Both the position numbers and the translations under genes were made by a program. From NCBI GenBank assembly GCA_037043235.1, contig JAWRVZ010000049.1, positions 1,710,501-1,774,500 on the forward strand: a DNA stretch of 64,000 bases, read 5' to 3'. Below are positions 11,036 to 25,672 of this stretch, in pieces (the first letter of the stretch is position 1; each line of letters starts with the position of its first letter). A model generated the notes under the pieces. It did not search any database, was not told the DNA's origin, and saw only the letters and a program-made list of their open reading frames with translations. This DNA is from Rhodeus uyekii. Lineage: Eukaryota > Chordata > Actinopteri > Cypriniformes > Acheilognathidae.

Positions 11036-14000
11036 TATAATATTACGCTGTTTTACTGTATTTATCATCTAATAAATTCAGCTTTAATCACAGGAATAAA
11101 TGACACTTTACTATATATTCACATAGAAAACAGCTGTTTTACACTGATATAATATTACACTGTTTTACTGTATTTATCATCTAATAAATTCAGCTTTAAT
11201 CACAGGAATAAAAGACACTTTACTATATATTCACATAGAAAACAGCTGTTTTACACTGATATAATATTACACTGTTTTACTGTATTTATCATCTAATAAA
11301 TTCAGCTTTAATCACAGGGATAAATGACACTTTACTATATATTCACATAGAAAACAGCTGTTTTACACTGATATAATATTACACTGTTTTACTGTATTTA
11401 TCATCTAATAAATTCAGCTTTAATCACAGGAATAAAAGACACTTTACTATATATTCACATAGAAAACAGCTGTTTTACACTGATATAATATTACACTGTT
11501 TTACTGTATTTATCATCTAATAAATTCAGCTTTAATCACAGGAATAAAAGACACTTTACTATATATTCACATAGAAAACAGCTGTTTTACACTGATATAA
11601 TATTACACTGTTTTACTGTATTTATCATCTAATAAATTCAGCTTTAATCACAGGGATAAATGACACTTTACTATATATTCACATAGAAAACAGCTGTTTT
11701 ACACTGATATAATATTACACTGTTTTACTGTATTTATCATCTAATAAACTCAGCTTTAATCACAGGAATAAATGACACTTTACTATATATTCACATAGAA
11801 AACAGCAGTTTTACACTGATATAATATTACACTGTTTTACTGTATTTATCATCTAATAAATTCAGCTTTAATCACAGGAATAAATTACACTTTACTATAT
11901 ATTCACATAGAAAACAGCTGTTTTACACTGATATAATATTACACTGTTTTACTGTATTTATCATCTAATAAATTCAGCTTTAATCACAGGGATAAATGAC
12001 ACTTTACTATATATTCACATAGAAAACAGCAGTTTTACACTGATATAATATTACACTGTTTTACTGTATTTATCATCTAATAAATTCAGCTTTAATCACA
12101 GGAATAAATTACACTTTACTATATATTCACATAGAAAACAGCTGTTTTACACTGATATAATATTACACTGTTTTACTGTATTTATCATCTAATAAATTCA
12201 GCTTTAATCACAGGAATAAATGACACTTTACTATATATTCACATAGAAAACAGCTGTTTTACACTGATATAATATTACACTGTTTTACTGTATTTATCAT
12301 CTAATAAATTCAGCTTTAATCACAGGGATAAATGACACTTTACTATATATTCACATAGAAAACAGCAGTTTTACACTGATATAATATTACACTGTTTTAC
12401 TGTATTTATCATCTAATAAATTCAGCTTTAATCACAGGAATAAATGACACTTTACTATATATTCACATAGAAAACAGCTGTTTTACACTGATATAATATT
12501 ACACTGTTTTACTGTATTTATCATCTAATAAATTCAGCTTTAATCACAGGGATAAATGACACTTTACTATATATTCACATAGAAAACAGCTGTTTTACAC
12601 TGATATAATATTACACTGTTTTACTGTATTTATCATCTAATAAATTCAGCTTTAATCACAGGAATAAATGACACTTTACTATATATTCACATAGAAAACA
12701 GCTGTTTTACACTGATATAATATTACACTGTTTTACTGTATTTATCATCTAATAAATTCAGCTTTAATCACAGGAATAAATGACACTTTACTATATATTC
12801 ACATAGAAAACAGCTGTTTTACACTGATATAATATTACACTGTTTTACTGTATTTATCATCTAATAAATTCAGCTTTAATCACAGGAATAAATGACACTT
12901 TACTATATATTCACATAGAAAACAGCTGTTTTACACTGATATAATATTACACTGTTTTACTGTATTTATCATCTAATAAACTCAGCTTTAATCACAGGAA
13001 TAAATGACACTTTACTATATATTCACATAGAAAACAGCAGTTTTACACTGATATAATATTACACTGTTTTACTGTATTTATCATCTAATAAATTCAGCTT
13101 TAATCACAGGAATAAATGACACTTTACTATATATTCACATAGAAAACAGCTGTTTTACACTGATATAATATTACACTGTTTTACTGTATTTATCATCTAA
13201 TAAATTCAGCTTTAATCACAGGGATAAATGACACTTTACTATATATTCACATAGAAAACAGCAGTTTTACACTGATATAATATTACACTGTTTTACTGTA
13301 TTTATCATCTAATAAATTCAGCTTTAATCACAGGAATAAATTACACTTTACTATATATTCACATAGAAAACAGCTGTTTTACACTGATATAATATTACAC
13401 TGTTTTACTGTATTTATCATCTAATAAATTCAGCTTTAATCACAGGAATAAATTACACTTTACTATATATTCACATAGAAAACAGCTGTTTTACACTGAT
13501 ATAATATTACACTGTTTTACTGTATTTATCATCTAATAAATTCAGCTTTAATCACAGGGATAAATGACACTTTACTATATATTCACATAGAAAACAGCAG
13601 TTTTACACTGATATAATATTACACTGTTTTACTGTATTTATCATCTAATAAATTCAGCTTTAATCACAGGAATAAATGACACTTTACTATATATTCACAT
13701 AGAAAACAGCTGTTTTACACTGATATAATATTACACTGTTTTACTGTATTTATCATCTAATAAATTCAGCTTTAATCACAGGGATAAATGACACTTTACT
13801 ATATATTCACATAGAAAACAGCTGTTTTACACTGATATAATATTACACTGTTTTACTGTATTTATCATCTAATAAATTCAGCTTTAATCACAGGAATAAA
13901 TGACACTTTACTATATATTCACATAGAAAACAGCTGTTTTACACTGATATAATATTACACTGTTTTACTGTATTTATCATCTAATAAATTCAGCTTTAAT

Positions 14001-14602
14001 CACAGGAATAAATGACACTACTATATATTCACATAGAAAACAGCTGTTTTACACTGATATAATATTACACTGTTTTACTGTATTTATCATCTAATAAATT
14101 CAGCTTTAATCACAGGAATAAATGACACTTTACTATATATTCACATAGAAAACAGCTGTTTTACACTGATATAATATTACACTGTTTTACTGTATTTATC
14201 ATCTAATAAATTCAGCTTTAATCACAGGAATAAATGACACTTTACTATATATTCACATAGAAAACAGCTGTTTTACACTGATATAATATACACTGTTTTA
14301 CTGTATTTATCATCTAATAAATTCAGCTTTAATCACAGGAATAAATGACACTTTACTATATATTCACATAGAAAACAGCTGTTTTACACTGATATAATAT
14401 TACACTGTTTTACTGTATTTATCATCTAATAAATTCAGCTTTAATCACAGGAATAAAAGACACTTTACTATATATTCACATAGAAAACAGCTGTTTTACA
14501 CTGATATAATATTACACTGTTTTACTGTATTTATCATCTAATAAATTCAGCTTTAATCACAGGAATAAATGACACTTTACTATATATTCACATAGAAAAC
14601 TG
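11036..14602. repeat. Minisatellite/satellite array, 112-bp unit, about 32 copies
   Basis: Head-to-tail copies of a 112-base AT-rich unit, recognised by 'gatataatattacactg' and 'atcatctaataaa'. Nearly all differences fall at a few positions: caggAat/caggGat, aaaTGac/aaaAGac/aaaTTac, cagCTG/cagCAG, and rare CTCAG for TTCAG. Two units carry small deletions (near 14020 and 14290). Very low divergence implies recent amplification or homogenisation. The first and last units break into unique sequence ('cggtcc' before, 'tgtaaatag' after). Confidence 0.97.
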
Positions 14603-16919
14603 TAAATAGTAATCTTTCTCAAAACAATGCTGCATTAACTGTGTGTTTGATCAATTAAATGCAGAAGAATTTGTTTTCAAAAACATTGAAAAAAATCAGA
14701 CTGACCAACTTGTCAATGGTAGTGTAAACGGTCCATTAATACATTGGAATCTATTGAATAAAACTGTTTATAAGGTCTTGAAAATAACTAAAAAGCAAAC
14801 TCATAGTATCTTTAAGAGAGGAGACAGCTAATCTGCACTTTAAATCAGTTCCAGTAATCTGCCTACAGCATCAGTGTAGTCTGTTCTCTGAGCTCGAGCC
14901 TTTCGTAGCACAGACCGAGAGTTCAGTGTCTTCCTCGAGAAGTGATGGAGCGGCTCCATGCCCTCAATTACTCCCGCAGATCGCCGGCAACCTCTGTGTC
15001 AGCAGCCCAGACGCTGAAACGACCAGTTCGCCCTGACATGCAAATGCTGACATCATTTAACCGCCCTCATGTCGTTCCCTCCCAGTGTGATATTATCATT
15101 TTGTGCTTCATTGAAGACGGATGAGAGCATGAACGTCTGACCTGGTGTATTACAGGAAACTATAAGTGTACTTTAATAAATAAAAGGCAGAAAAGTCATC
15201 AATGATCATTTTAGCCATCAGACTCTAAAGCTAAGGAGATTATTATCTGGAAAAATGACTCTTTTCCTCATGCACAGATATTACAGGACTTCAGAAGACT
15301 GCTAATATAACACATCATGCTTCTTGGAGGTCAGCGTTTGGAAATCTTCTGTGACGAGAGAAATGAATCCTCTCGATTGTCATGACGACAAAACTTTCCA
15401 GCAAGTCTCTGTCGGTGAAGTGTGCTTTTAGCGTCTTCACAGAATAAATCAGACGTGCTGCATTGCCTCGAGCAGCTCTTAAAGCACAGACTATAGTGTT
15501 CATATCACACAAAATCAGATTACCCTTGATCTTTGGAAATAAGAGAGTGTGAAGCATGATGAAAAACATGAACTTTCACAATTTCCGCCTCGGTGAAAAA
15601 AGCGGAGTTGAAAATGTCTCGTTTCTGATGTCAGAAACCTAATTAAATTAGCATAACACACATTTACATAATCAAAGCTTCTCGTGAATTCAGCACCTTC
15701 ATGGAGAGGCAATGAAAGAAAATATATTCCAGAAGAGTGATAAAACGAAAGTCATAAACTATATTGCTTACTAATGAGTTAAAAATACTATTTCTAATAA
15801 TTCTATAGAAGAGACTTTTATTGTGAACAAAAACACCCTAACTGTGAATATAAAAATACATCAGCTTGAATATCTAGTCCATGATTTATACTGGTTTCCA
15901 CACAATAGACAATATTATATATACATTTCAGCTCAAATTGAGCGCTCTATTGACGCAATCAGCATTCATGGAACTATACGCCATTAAAAGCCTATTAAAT
16001 GCACAAAAACTGCACTTCAGAGAAGAAAACGATATAAATGATGTGAGCGATTTAAGAGCTGGGCTGCTTGTGTAACAGAGTATTATGAGATAATCAGTGG
16101 GAATAACACTTATTCAGGACTAAAAGCTCTTTTAGCTGGTATTGCAATGCTATAATTATTCGGCAGCTCAGAGACCCTGTAATTAAAACTCTTGATACGA
16201 GGGTTTTCTGGAGTTCAACACCATTCAGGAAACACAAACACATCCTGGAGTTGAAGAACACGTCAATTGATTGCATTGTAGTTTAATAACCCACGCTTTA
16301 AGCATGTCTCGGTGTGGATGTGTGGGCGCATGTGTGGGCCGCTGCACGCTCCATATTTACATCAGCGCATTTTTACCGCATAAATGTGAGATTAAATATG
16401 AAGCGGAGACTGAAACCCTCTACCAACCGCTGACAATAAATACGTTGTATGATTCATTGGCCACTCGGAAGAGAAAAACGACATCAATATGCCACAGAAA
16501 CCTTGATTCGCACTCGTGTCTGGGGCTCGGGTGTCAGCGGGCGCTCGTGAAGGTGACTTATCAGCCTCCTACGCGTAACGAGACCACAATCCAATCCTCC
16601 GGGGGTCTAGCAGGCCGTTTCTGTGGAGATTCGCAATCGCAGGCATGCAGGGCTCACAGCGGGAGAGAGTTTCTCGCTGCTCACAGAAGACTGAGTGACC
16701 GATGACTTAATGTGATGAAATGTGCACAATATCACTTCAGCTTATACATCCATTACACATGATATCACTCTCTTATTACAGCTCATTTTCTTTAATGTCT
16801 CTCTCTAATCAGGTTAACATCTGTCATCATAGTGGAGGCACACTGGAGAATATACAGTATATATTTCCATTAGAAGCAGACTTTACAGGCGTGCTTGAGT
16901 TGGTTTAACTTATCTTGAA
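14603..16919. other. Non-coding stretch with possible conserved elements
   Basis: No exon with supporting splice sites and homology was recognised. Two blocks stand out as non-repetitive and of mixed composition: about 15560-15700, containing 'cctaattaaattagcat', and about 16440-16710, GC-richer than its surroundings with a 144-codon plus-strand open frame that shows no recognisable domain. These may be regulatory elements. This is an impression, not a demonstrated fact. Confidence 0.3.
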
Positions 16920-17930
16920 GATAAGCTGAACATTTATGGTCCAAATTGGCGTTGGTAATAGGCTTGAGCTGGTAAACCATCCCAGACTAGCAGCAAACCA
17001 ACTTGACCACCTTAAACTGGATTGAAATGATATTTCCTGCTGGCTTTTAAAGATCTAAGGTTGTCATTTATGGTCCAATGCCCAGCTGGTGGCCATTTAC
17101 CACCATGGATCAGCAACAAAAAGGCTTAACCATTTGCAATTGGTTGGATCTAAGCGTTACTACAGGCCTAAAGGTCTAATTTGCAGCTGTTTAGAGATAG
17201 TAGAGCCTCTCAGACCAACGATAAACCAGCTTGACAACCTGAAACTGGTTGGATCCGATACTACAGGATTAAAGATCTAAGTTGGGCATTTATGGTCGAA
17301 ATTTTAGTTGGTAATTGGTTTGAGCTGGTAAACCATCTCACACTATCAGCAAACCAGCTTGACCACGTTAAACTGGATTGATCTGACATTTCCTGCAGGC
17401 TTTTCAAGGCTTAAGCTGGTCATTTCTGGTCCAAGAAGGCCGTTTAGAGCTAATAGAGCATCTTGGATCAGCAACAAACCTACTTAACCACCTGAAACAG
17501 GTTGGATCTGATAGTTACTACTGACTTAAAGGACGAAGTTGCAGCTGGTTAGAGTTAGAAGAGCATCTCAGACCAATGATAAACCAGTTAGACCATCTAA
17601 AACTGGTTGGATCTGACAGTTCCTAAATAGGTCTAAGCTGGTCCACGTTGTAACTGGTCAGACTTACTAGATCATCTCAGATCAGTAATAAACCAGCTTG
17701 ACCATCTAAATCTGGCATGATTTAGTATTGACTACAGGATCTTAAAGATGTAAGCTGGTTGTTTCTGGTCGAAGGTGGGCCTGGTATATGGTTACAGCTG
17801 GTAGACCCCCTTAAACTGGTACGGGCTGATATTTATTGTAAGTTGTTAAAGGTCATAGCTGTTTTCATTTAGTACAAATCTGAGCTGTTCAACCAGCTTC
17901 ACCACCTTAAGTGCTGGACAAACTTCCCAG
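16920..17930. repeat. Degenerate tandem repeat with CCAGCTTGACCA words
   Basis: About 1 kb in which words such as 'aaaccagcttgaccac', 'aactggttggatctga' and 'gagctggtaaaccatc' return at irregular spacing with many substitutions. It looks like an old expanded array or decayed repeat-rich transposon interior. Confidence 0.75.
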
Positions 17931-18054
17931 GAAAAGACCAATTAAATCTTTGAATGAAAAATCACATTAATGCTACTGGAAGAACATTTGTTCATAACTT
18001 TAAGAAAACCCGATTGTTCTGTTTGCTGAGATGATCTTGTATTTCCTGCAAGCT

Positions 18055-18275
18055 CTTAAAGAGATAGTTTCCCCAATAATGACATTTCTGACATCATTTC
18101 CTGTCCTTCACATCTTTCCAAACTTTGTATGACTTTCTTTCTTCGGAGGAATACAAAAGAAGACATTTTGAAGAGCGTTGACATTCATTGGACATTTTTT
18201 GAAAGATCATCTTTTGTGTCCCACAGGAGAAAGAAGGTCAGTTTGGAAAGACGTGAGGTTGAATTCATTTTTTTA
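18055..18275. repeat. ANGEL-like palindromic MITE, degenerate
   Basis: One arm reads 'gagatagtttcccc', 'aaactttgtatgactttctt' and 'acaaaagaagacattttgaag'. The other arm reads 'atcttttgtgtcccacag' and 'ggtcagtttggaaag', roughly its reverse complement. This is the arrangement of ANGEL-type cyprinid MITEs. The outer ends are decayed. Confidence 0.7.
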
Positions 18276-18717
18276 AAGTTTCCATAAATCTCTTTTCTTA
18301 TCATTTTGAATAGCATGCATTAAAATGATTTTCATGGCAACATGACAAACACTCTTCCCGTGACTGTCGTCTTTTGCACTGATGAGAGTCATTCAGATGT
18401 TCTTTCATCACAGACGGCTAGAGATTCCAGCAGACGATTGAATCTTTAAAGTGGCATTAAAACACAGTGTCGATTACAATCTGCAGCAGTTACAAAACGT
18501 CTGGTCTAGTGCTCATTACGGTCACTGGAGATGTTTTAATTCTGATCAATAACACACAGAATGGAGAAGTGTAGTGTCAGTTCTGTCAGCGGCCCGGCCT
18601 TAGAGTCGTGCGTGACGGGACAGAAAGTCATTACCAAGATCTTTATGCGCCCACATCGACATTTGGCACAGAAGTCTCAGTTGAACAGAGAAAGTGTTCC
18701 CATCTATCAAAGCCGAG

Positions 18718-20129
<1,412 letters not shown>

Positions 20130-20300
20130 TCCTGTGTGTTAAACAGTAGAGAGCAGCGCTTGCAACATCAAGGTCATGGGTTCGATTCCCAGAGAAAGCA
20201 AGAACTTATTAGAATATCAATGTGTTTCTTGAATGCAATGCAATGCACTTTGGATAAAAGAGTTTGATAAATGCATGAATGAAATGTAAAATGTGAATAT
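20130..20300 (+). repeat. tRNA-derived SINE
   Basis: A tRNA-like head with 'gcagcgcttgcaacatcaag' and B box 'ggttcgattccc', then the tail 'cactttggataaaagag' and 'gataaatgcatgaatg'. It is the same family as the minus-strand copy at 4020-4190. The tail is shared widely among cyprinid SINEs. It is degenerate and presumably inactive. Confidence 0.8.
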
Positions 20301-20347
20301 TATGCTGAAGGAAGGCTAGATGTGTTTCTTGGACAGTTTCTTGAAAA

Positions 20348-20581
20348 ATGAAGAAACAATTTCTGAAATCTCCCAAAGCTCTCGAGTCTTTACCATCCTC
20401 AACCAGCGCCTCATTCCTCTCGTCTCTAAAGAAACTTCACGGCTCCTTCGTGCAAAGGTCAGTGAGGACGGGGAAACGACCGCCTGCCGCCGCTAAAGCT
20501 CTTAAAACACCAGCCAGGATTATTAACGTAAGACCCGGTGCAAGTGCTGAGATTAAGACAAAGAACATTGTTAGACACTAG
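20348..20581 (+). CDS. Possible small ORF or exon, unrecognised
   Basis: An AUG-to-stop frame of 77 codons encodes a Lys/Arg/Ser-rich, basic peptide with no domain I recognise. It has a more coding-like composition than its AT-rich neighbours and includes two plausible splice donors ('aaag' before 'gtcagtgag', and 'aac' before 'gtaaga'). It starts about 50 bases after a SINE. The opposite strand is also open over part of the region, which weakens the case. It could be a terminal exon, a small gene, or chance. Confidence 0.2.
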   Translation: MKKQFLKSPKALESLPSSTSASFLSSLKKLHGSFVQRSVRTGKRPPAAAKALKTPARIINVRPGASAEIKTKNIVRH

Positions 20582-20589
20582 AACTGATC

Positions 20590-23141
20590 AATCGTCAGAA
20601 ATGTGTGGAATGGAGAAATCTTCACTACATTTAAATGATGTTTTCATTTTTGGACAAAATCTATGACTGAAACTAGACAAAGACAGCAGGATTTGATCTT
20701 TTCATACTTGAATTTCATTTTTGTAGCATTAATTATTGTGCATATTATTCCAAGGCAGATTTATAATGAATTACAGTGTGTGTCAGAAGCAAAGCAAAGA
20801 TGAATGCGGCACGGAACAAAAACGTCAGATATTCACAAGGACAAAACCTTGAGAAGGAGAAAGACTCAGTTTATGTTCAGCTCATCCTTGGGTTGAACAA
20901 AAAGATGAGTGTGTGTATCACGCATTTCTTCATTCACAAATCAAGTGTTAGCTGTTGACGAGAAGCATTACCGGATGTGAAGCACACAAAACCTCCTGAA
21001 GATGATGATGATGCCCATCAGAAACAGAGAAAGTTCAGCTGATCTCAGTGGGCGAGATGAACAAATCCAGCCCCGGAAATCAATGATGTTCAGAAGAATC
21101 CCATAAAGACGCGTGATGTGTGTTAAACACCACATAAGACCAGCGTTCATGGGAGGAAAGCCTAAAACACACGACTGGTGTTCATAAAAGAGCACCTGAC
21201 GTTTCACAGCTGGACAGATGTTCTCCGGACGGATTCATAATCTCAGAATGAAACAGTGTGTGTGAGTGAATGAGTGTGAGCTTTGAGCCGCTCGGCTTCA
21301 TCAGGCTTGAGATCAGGCGTGGAAAAATAAAAGATTACTGTAAAACAGTCTGTTCTTCTTCTGTGTGTTTGTCTTGTTTTCCAGTACATGAACGTCAGAA
21401 GCAAAATTATATGCTATTTTTTGCTTTCTGAGTTTTCCCTGAAAGCAAAAACAAGAGTCTGTCAATAGAGTCAGAAATATCTTTTCTTTTTTTCTTGGAA
21501 TTACGTTTATTTTTCTGACCCCGTTGGCAGAAACTCACTTTATTTAGATACATATTTTTCAGAAAATGTTGAGAAATTGTTTCAGGAAAATATTGAGAAA
21601 TTTGTAGTGGAAAACAAGACAAAAATACTTAAAAAAAAAAAAAAGTGTTTATCAGAATTGTGTTGTTTTGAATCATAAACCCCAGAAACAGAACGTTTTA
21701 AAGATTTAAACAAACAGGTTTGAATGATCAGAGTGATGATTTTCAGCATTTATATACAATCTTATATAAGACGGTTGATGTAAATGTTGACAGAAAGATA
21801 TTTAATCATCAGCATTTTCTGTAAAACTCTCTTGACTTTGAGTTGAAGGTGTTTAGTGAATATTAGCGCTGTCACATTCAGACTGTAATTGAAAGAGTTT
21901 ACAGAGTCCTTCTGTATTTACACACGCTGATGATGATGCTTTCGTTCGGATGACATCTGTTTGCATTTACACATGGAGAGCAGCAACACCAGAGCGCATT
22001 AATAATCATAATTCCCAGAATCCCCGAGGCCAACGCAACAGCCAAAGACATCTGTACTGTTCATCAACTCACATGGAAAAGAGACAAATAACTGACAAAT
22101 AAATCACAGAGCACTTGTGTTTTCATCTCATAGTGTCTGTGCAGATGAATCAACATTACTAAATATCAGCTGTCTTTCAAATAAGCGTCATATCTTCAAC
22201 AGCAGATGATTTGTTAAAGAATATGACAGATTTGTAACAAAATTGTGTTTTAAAGTAAGTGAAAGTAAAGTGACAACTTTTATTTTCGATTGCCATTAAA
22301 CAAAATAAACTAAAAGAACTCAAGAATGTGCATTTTGTCATTTATCTTATTTAAAGCATTGCTTGCCATCAAATCAATCGTTCCTCAAATCCCCTTTTCA
22401 TGATTTATTAATCAACACACAAAATCAGAGACTCTTTCCTCAAAATCTGATCACAGATATGACTCTTTATCATTTTTCATAATGCACAAGTCAGCTCTGT
22501 GTTCACATCCTCTCTGCTCCTCCAGAGAGTCCAGATTATGGGAACCAAAGATGATTGAAAACCCAAATATATCTGTTTCTCTGGAGCTTTAACACTCTCA
22601 ACCCTTGAGTTGCTGACGTGATCATGGTCCACCTAAAAATACTGTATTCTGTCTGTTCATCTAAACACAATCTCTCTTTACGATGGAATAGGATTCGAGT
22701 TACTCTGCATGCATTTAAACATCACTGTGAATCTTTTCCTGCACACATGAGCAGTACGAGTCCAACACATGCAGAGCAGAGGGTTATTCCTGTGCTGGTG
22801 GATTAAGGGTCACGTGTCTGCACGGGGACAGGAAGTGAGGTGACAGGTGAGAAAGTGTGAAGATTCATCCAGTAATGAGCAGAAAGATGTGTGAGAGGAT
22901 GTGGCTCCCTCACCTGGCCAACTGGAGAAAACACATCTCTGTGCAAAACTCATAGGCTACTCTGTGACAAATATAATAATATAAAAATTATATAAAGTTT
23001 AAAGAGAGATTTAGTCATTTTAATGATTAAAATAATAAAATATCACCTGGATCATGAGGGAATTTTTCGGGAGGAAAATGTTGCATCTAAAGTAATATTG
23101 ACCACTGAATAAAATATTTCAATAGATTATATTTTTATGTT
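20590..23141. other. Non-coding stretch
   Basis: No exon, RNA gene or complete transposon recognised. Short open frames are scattered without splice support. Confidence 0.4.
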
Positions 23142-23219
23142 GGGATGAATTCAGGTTTAATGGGAGACTTTGTGCATTGAGATGTTGTGGAAAGTGTCCC
23201 ATTAAACCTGAATTCACCC
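23142..23219. repeat. 78-bp perfect-stem hairpin
   Basis: The left arm 23142-23165 and right arm 23197-23219 are reverse complements over about 22 bases ('tgaattcaggtttaatggga' on the plus strand against its complement), with a single extra base near the base of the stem. The loop is 31 bases. Nothing around it resembles a transposon end. See findings. Confidence 0.85.
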
Positions 23220-23565
23220 GAATTACGATCCTGTAGTCAAACCAGCTTTGGAAATTAAAGACACTTTATAATCTCTGCAATCTCATGAAAACGGTAAATC
23301 AAATTAAACAAATCCCATAGTGTCATATTCGTACTAAAAGCATTATAAACAGTTCCATACACAGTATATGGCGACTAATATATCTACTCACCTGTGTGAA
23401 AACGAACTCCATCCCTCGTTTTAGGATCCTTTTGTTACTGTATTTTACCTTTATTTTAAATGTGCAAGTTTTTTTTAAATGATTGGTTATAAGCCTTATG
23501 TCATTTGAATATCCGTTCTGATTGGTCAGTTTATTAATGAGAGGAGAAGTTATGCTTGCCTAAAT

Positions 23566-23567
<2 letters not shown>

Positions 23568-23602
<35 letters not shown>
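23568..23602. repeat. (AC)n microsatellite
   Basis: A run of about 17 AC units. Confidence 0.9.
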
Positions 23603-23604
<2 letters not shown>

Positions 23605-24289
23605 ACTTTTTGACGACTGTGAATAATGTTAATAAACAGCTTAAAAATGAAAAGAAAACACATGGGTTTATTGGTAGATATTTCCCTAATCATCTGATCT
23701 TTATTTTGTAATTCTCCTCATGTTGCTTGAACAAGATATGATTTATGATAAGATTTTTTAGCTTTAAGAATAAGAAAAATAATAATAATTTTAATAAACG
23801 AATACAAATATACAGTTATAAACATATGATGATTTATATCATACAATTCTCATAATCATTCAACTTAGATTAGTTCACATTTCCAGAGCCTCTTCAAAAT
23901 CTCCATCTTACAGTCCAAAAACACAAAATCATAAATATAATTCAATGTAATTTTCTGTGCTATATATACAAGTTTTTCAAGAGCTAAGCAGAGATTAGGT
24001 GTTTCAGCCATAGTCCAAAATATGGAGAATATTTCCTATGTGGACAATAGAGGGAGCTGCATGTAAATATTTATGGTTGAAAAAAAAACTTCTAAGTTGC
24101 AGATATGGAACAATAATAACCAGAATGTACATTTCCTGAAGAAAATGTGAGTGGTGCTCGGGGTGGCAAAATTTGCCCCAGGCCAGGTGCGGCTGGTGTT
24201 CTGGGTGGTTTCTATGGCATTCTTAGCATAATATAACACTTAGCTAGTCACTATTAGCATGCAGCTATTCACTGCTAGCATATGTAGCA

Positions 24290-25090
24290 TGTTGGAAGTC
24301 ATGTTTGCTAGCATGAGTCAATTGAGCCAACCCCCATGTCTCTACGGCGCTCAGAAACAGAGATATAGGTCTGGCTAAATGGTTGCTATGGTACTCTGTT
24401 TAGTTGCTAAGGAGTAGCTTCGAGTTGCCAGTGATGTTACTCCAAAGGCTGATTGTCAAATAGACCCAACCCCCATGTCTCTACGGCACTCAGAAGCAGA
24501 GATATAGGTATGGCTAAATGGTTGCTAGGGAACTCTGTTTAGTTGCTAAGGAGTGGTTTTGCAGCTGCCAGTGATGTCACTCCAAAGGCTGATTGTCAAA
24601 TATACCCAACCCCCATGTCTCTACTAATTTCTGATGCAGAGATATAGGTCTGGCTAAATGGTTGCTAACGTACTCTGTTTGGTTGCTAAGGAGTGGCTAA
24701 GCATCTGCCATTGATGTCACTCCAAAGGCTCCTTGTGAGTATGAACGATACAAACCAACCAGAATGCCTCTACGACATTCAGAACAGAAGATATCTCACT
24801 TTGTATTTGGTTGCTAAGGTGCTCTATAATGGTTGCTAGGGCGAGGCTAGGACGTGTTGAAGACATTGGTGATTGGCAGTTTGCCGCCCCGAGTCAAACG
24901 AGCCCACCCTCAAATTTGTATGACTTTTATATCCAGAGATAGAAGTCGATCTATTTGAATGGAAGTCTATAGGATGGGTTGCTAAGGTGCTCTAAATGGT
25001 TGCTAGGGCGTGGCTTAATAGCTTTCAAGTGATCCCGAGACACTCATTGGTCGCCTGAGTAAAATGAGCCCTCCCCTTGTCTCTATGACG
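24290..25090. repeat. Tandem repeat of ~130-150 bp units, 5-6 copies
   Basis: The phrase 'caacccccatgtctctacg' or variants, followed by 'cagagatatagg', 'ggctaaatggttgctaggg' and 'agttgctaaggagtggc', occurs near 24335, 24468, 24607 and 24758. More diverged copies lie near 24890 and 25060. Divergence between units rises to the right. Widespread interspersed repeats with 'ggttgctaggg' are familiar from cyprinid genomes. Confidence 0.8.
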
Positions 25091-25648
25091 CTGTGCTGCA
25101 GAGCTATGTTCAATTCAATATCCCAAAGCAATGTGCCATAGTACATGGTGTTTCATGGGACGGCCTGCCCCATTCATCTCTATGGGGAAATTTGGGCAGC
25201 TCTAGCACCCCAGGGGTACAACTTTTACCCCATTTTGTAGTATGTTCTTACAGAGGCTGCCAGCCTCTTCAAATGTGGCAAGTTTCATCTTTTTACAAAT
25301 TCCTCACTCTGAGTTATTAATCGACAAAATTTTGTTTCAATGGGTTGTCTATGGGGATTTTTTTGTCCAGTTACTTTTTCGCCCCTGGGGCGAACATCGT
25401 AACCCCGATCGCTTAGAAAAGATAAAGCACACCTTTCCTCAATAGCCCGCACATTTTGACACCTCATTCATGAGTCTAGGACAAATGATCTAGGAGGAAT
25501 AGCGTGCCGAAAAAGAGGTGGAATCAGCATCATCACCACAGTTTAAACCCTGCTCAGAAATGCTTTTTGCCCCAGAGAACAGCAGGGTAGGACTGGAGAG
25601 TCTCAAGGTGTTTATGAATCTCTTGCCAGATCACAATAGTGTCTTTTT

Positions 25649-25672
25649 TGCTAATTAATTAATTAATTAATT
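25649..25672. repeat. (TTAA)n tract
   Basis: A short run of TTAA repeats just beyond the 3' end of the L1 ORF1 remnant on the minus strand. It may descend from the element or be a slippage tract. Confidence 0.6.

Noticed and set aside
16271..16705. 144-codon plus-strand frame
   Set aside because: No recognisable domain, an odd Cys-rich start and no splice support. Kept only as a possible regulatory block.
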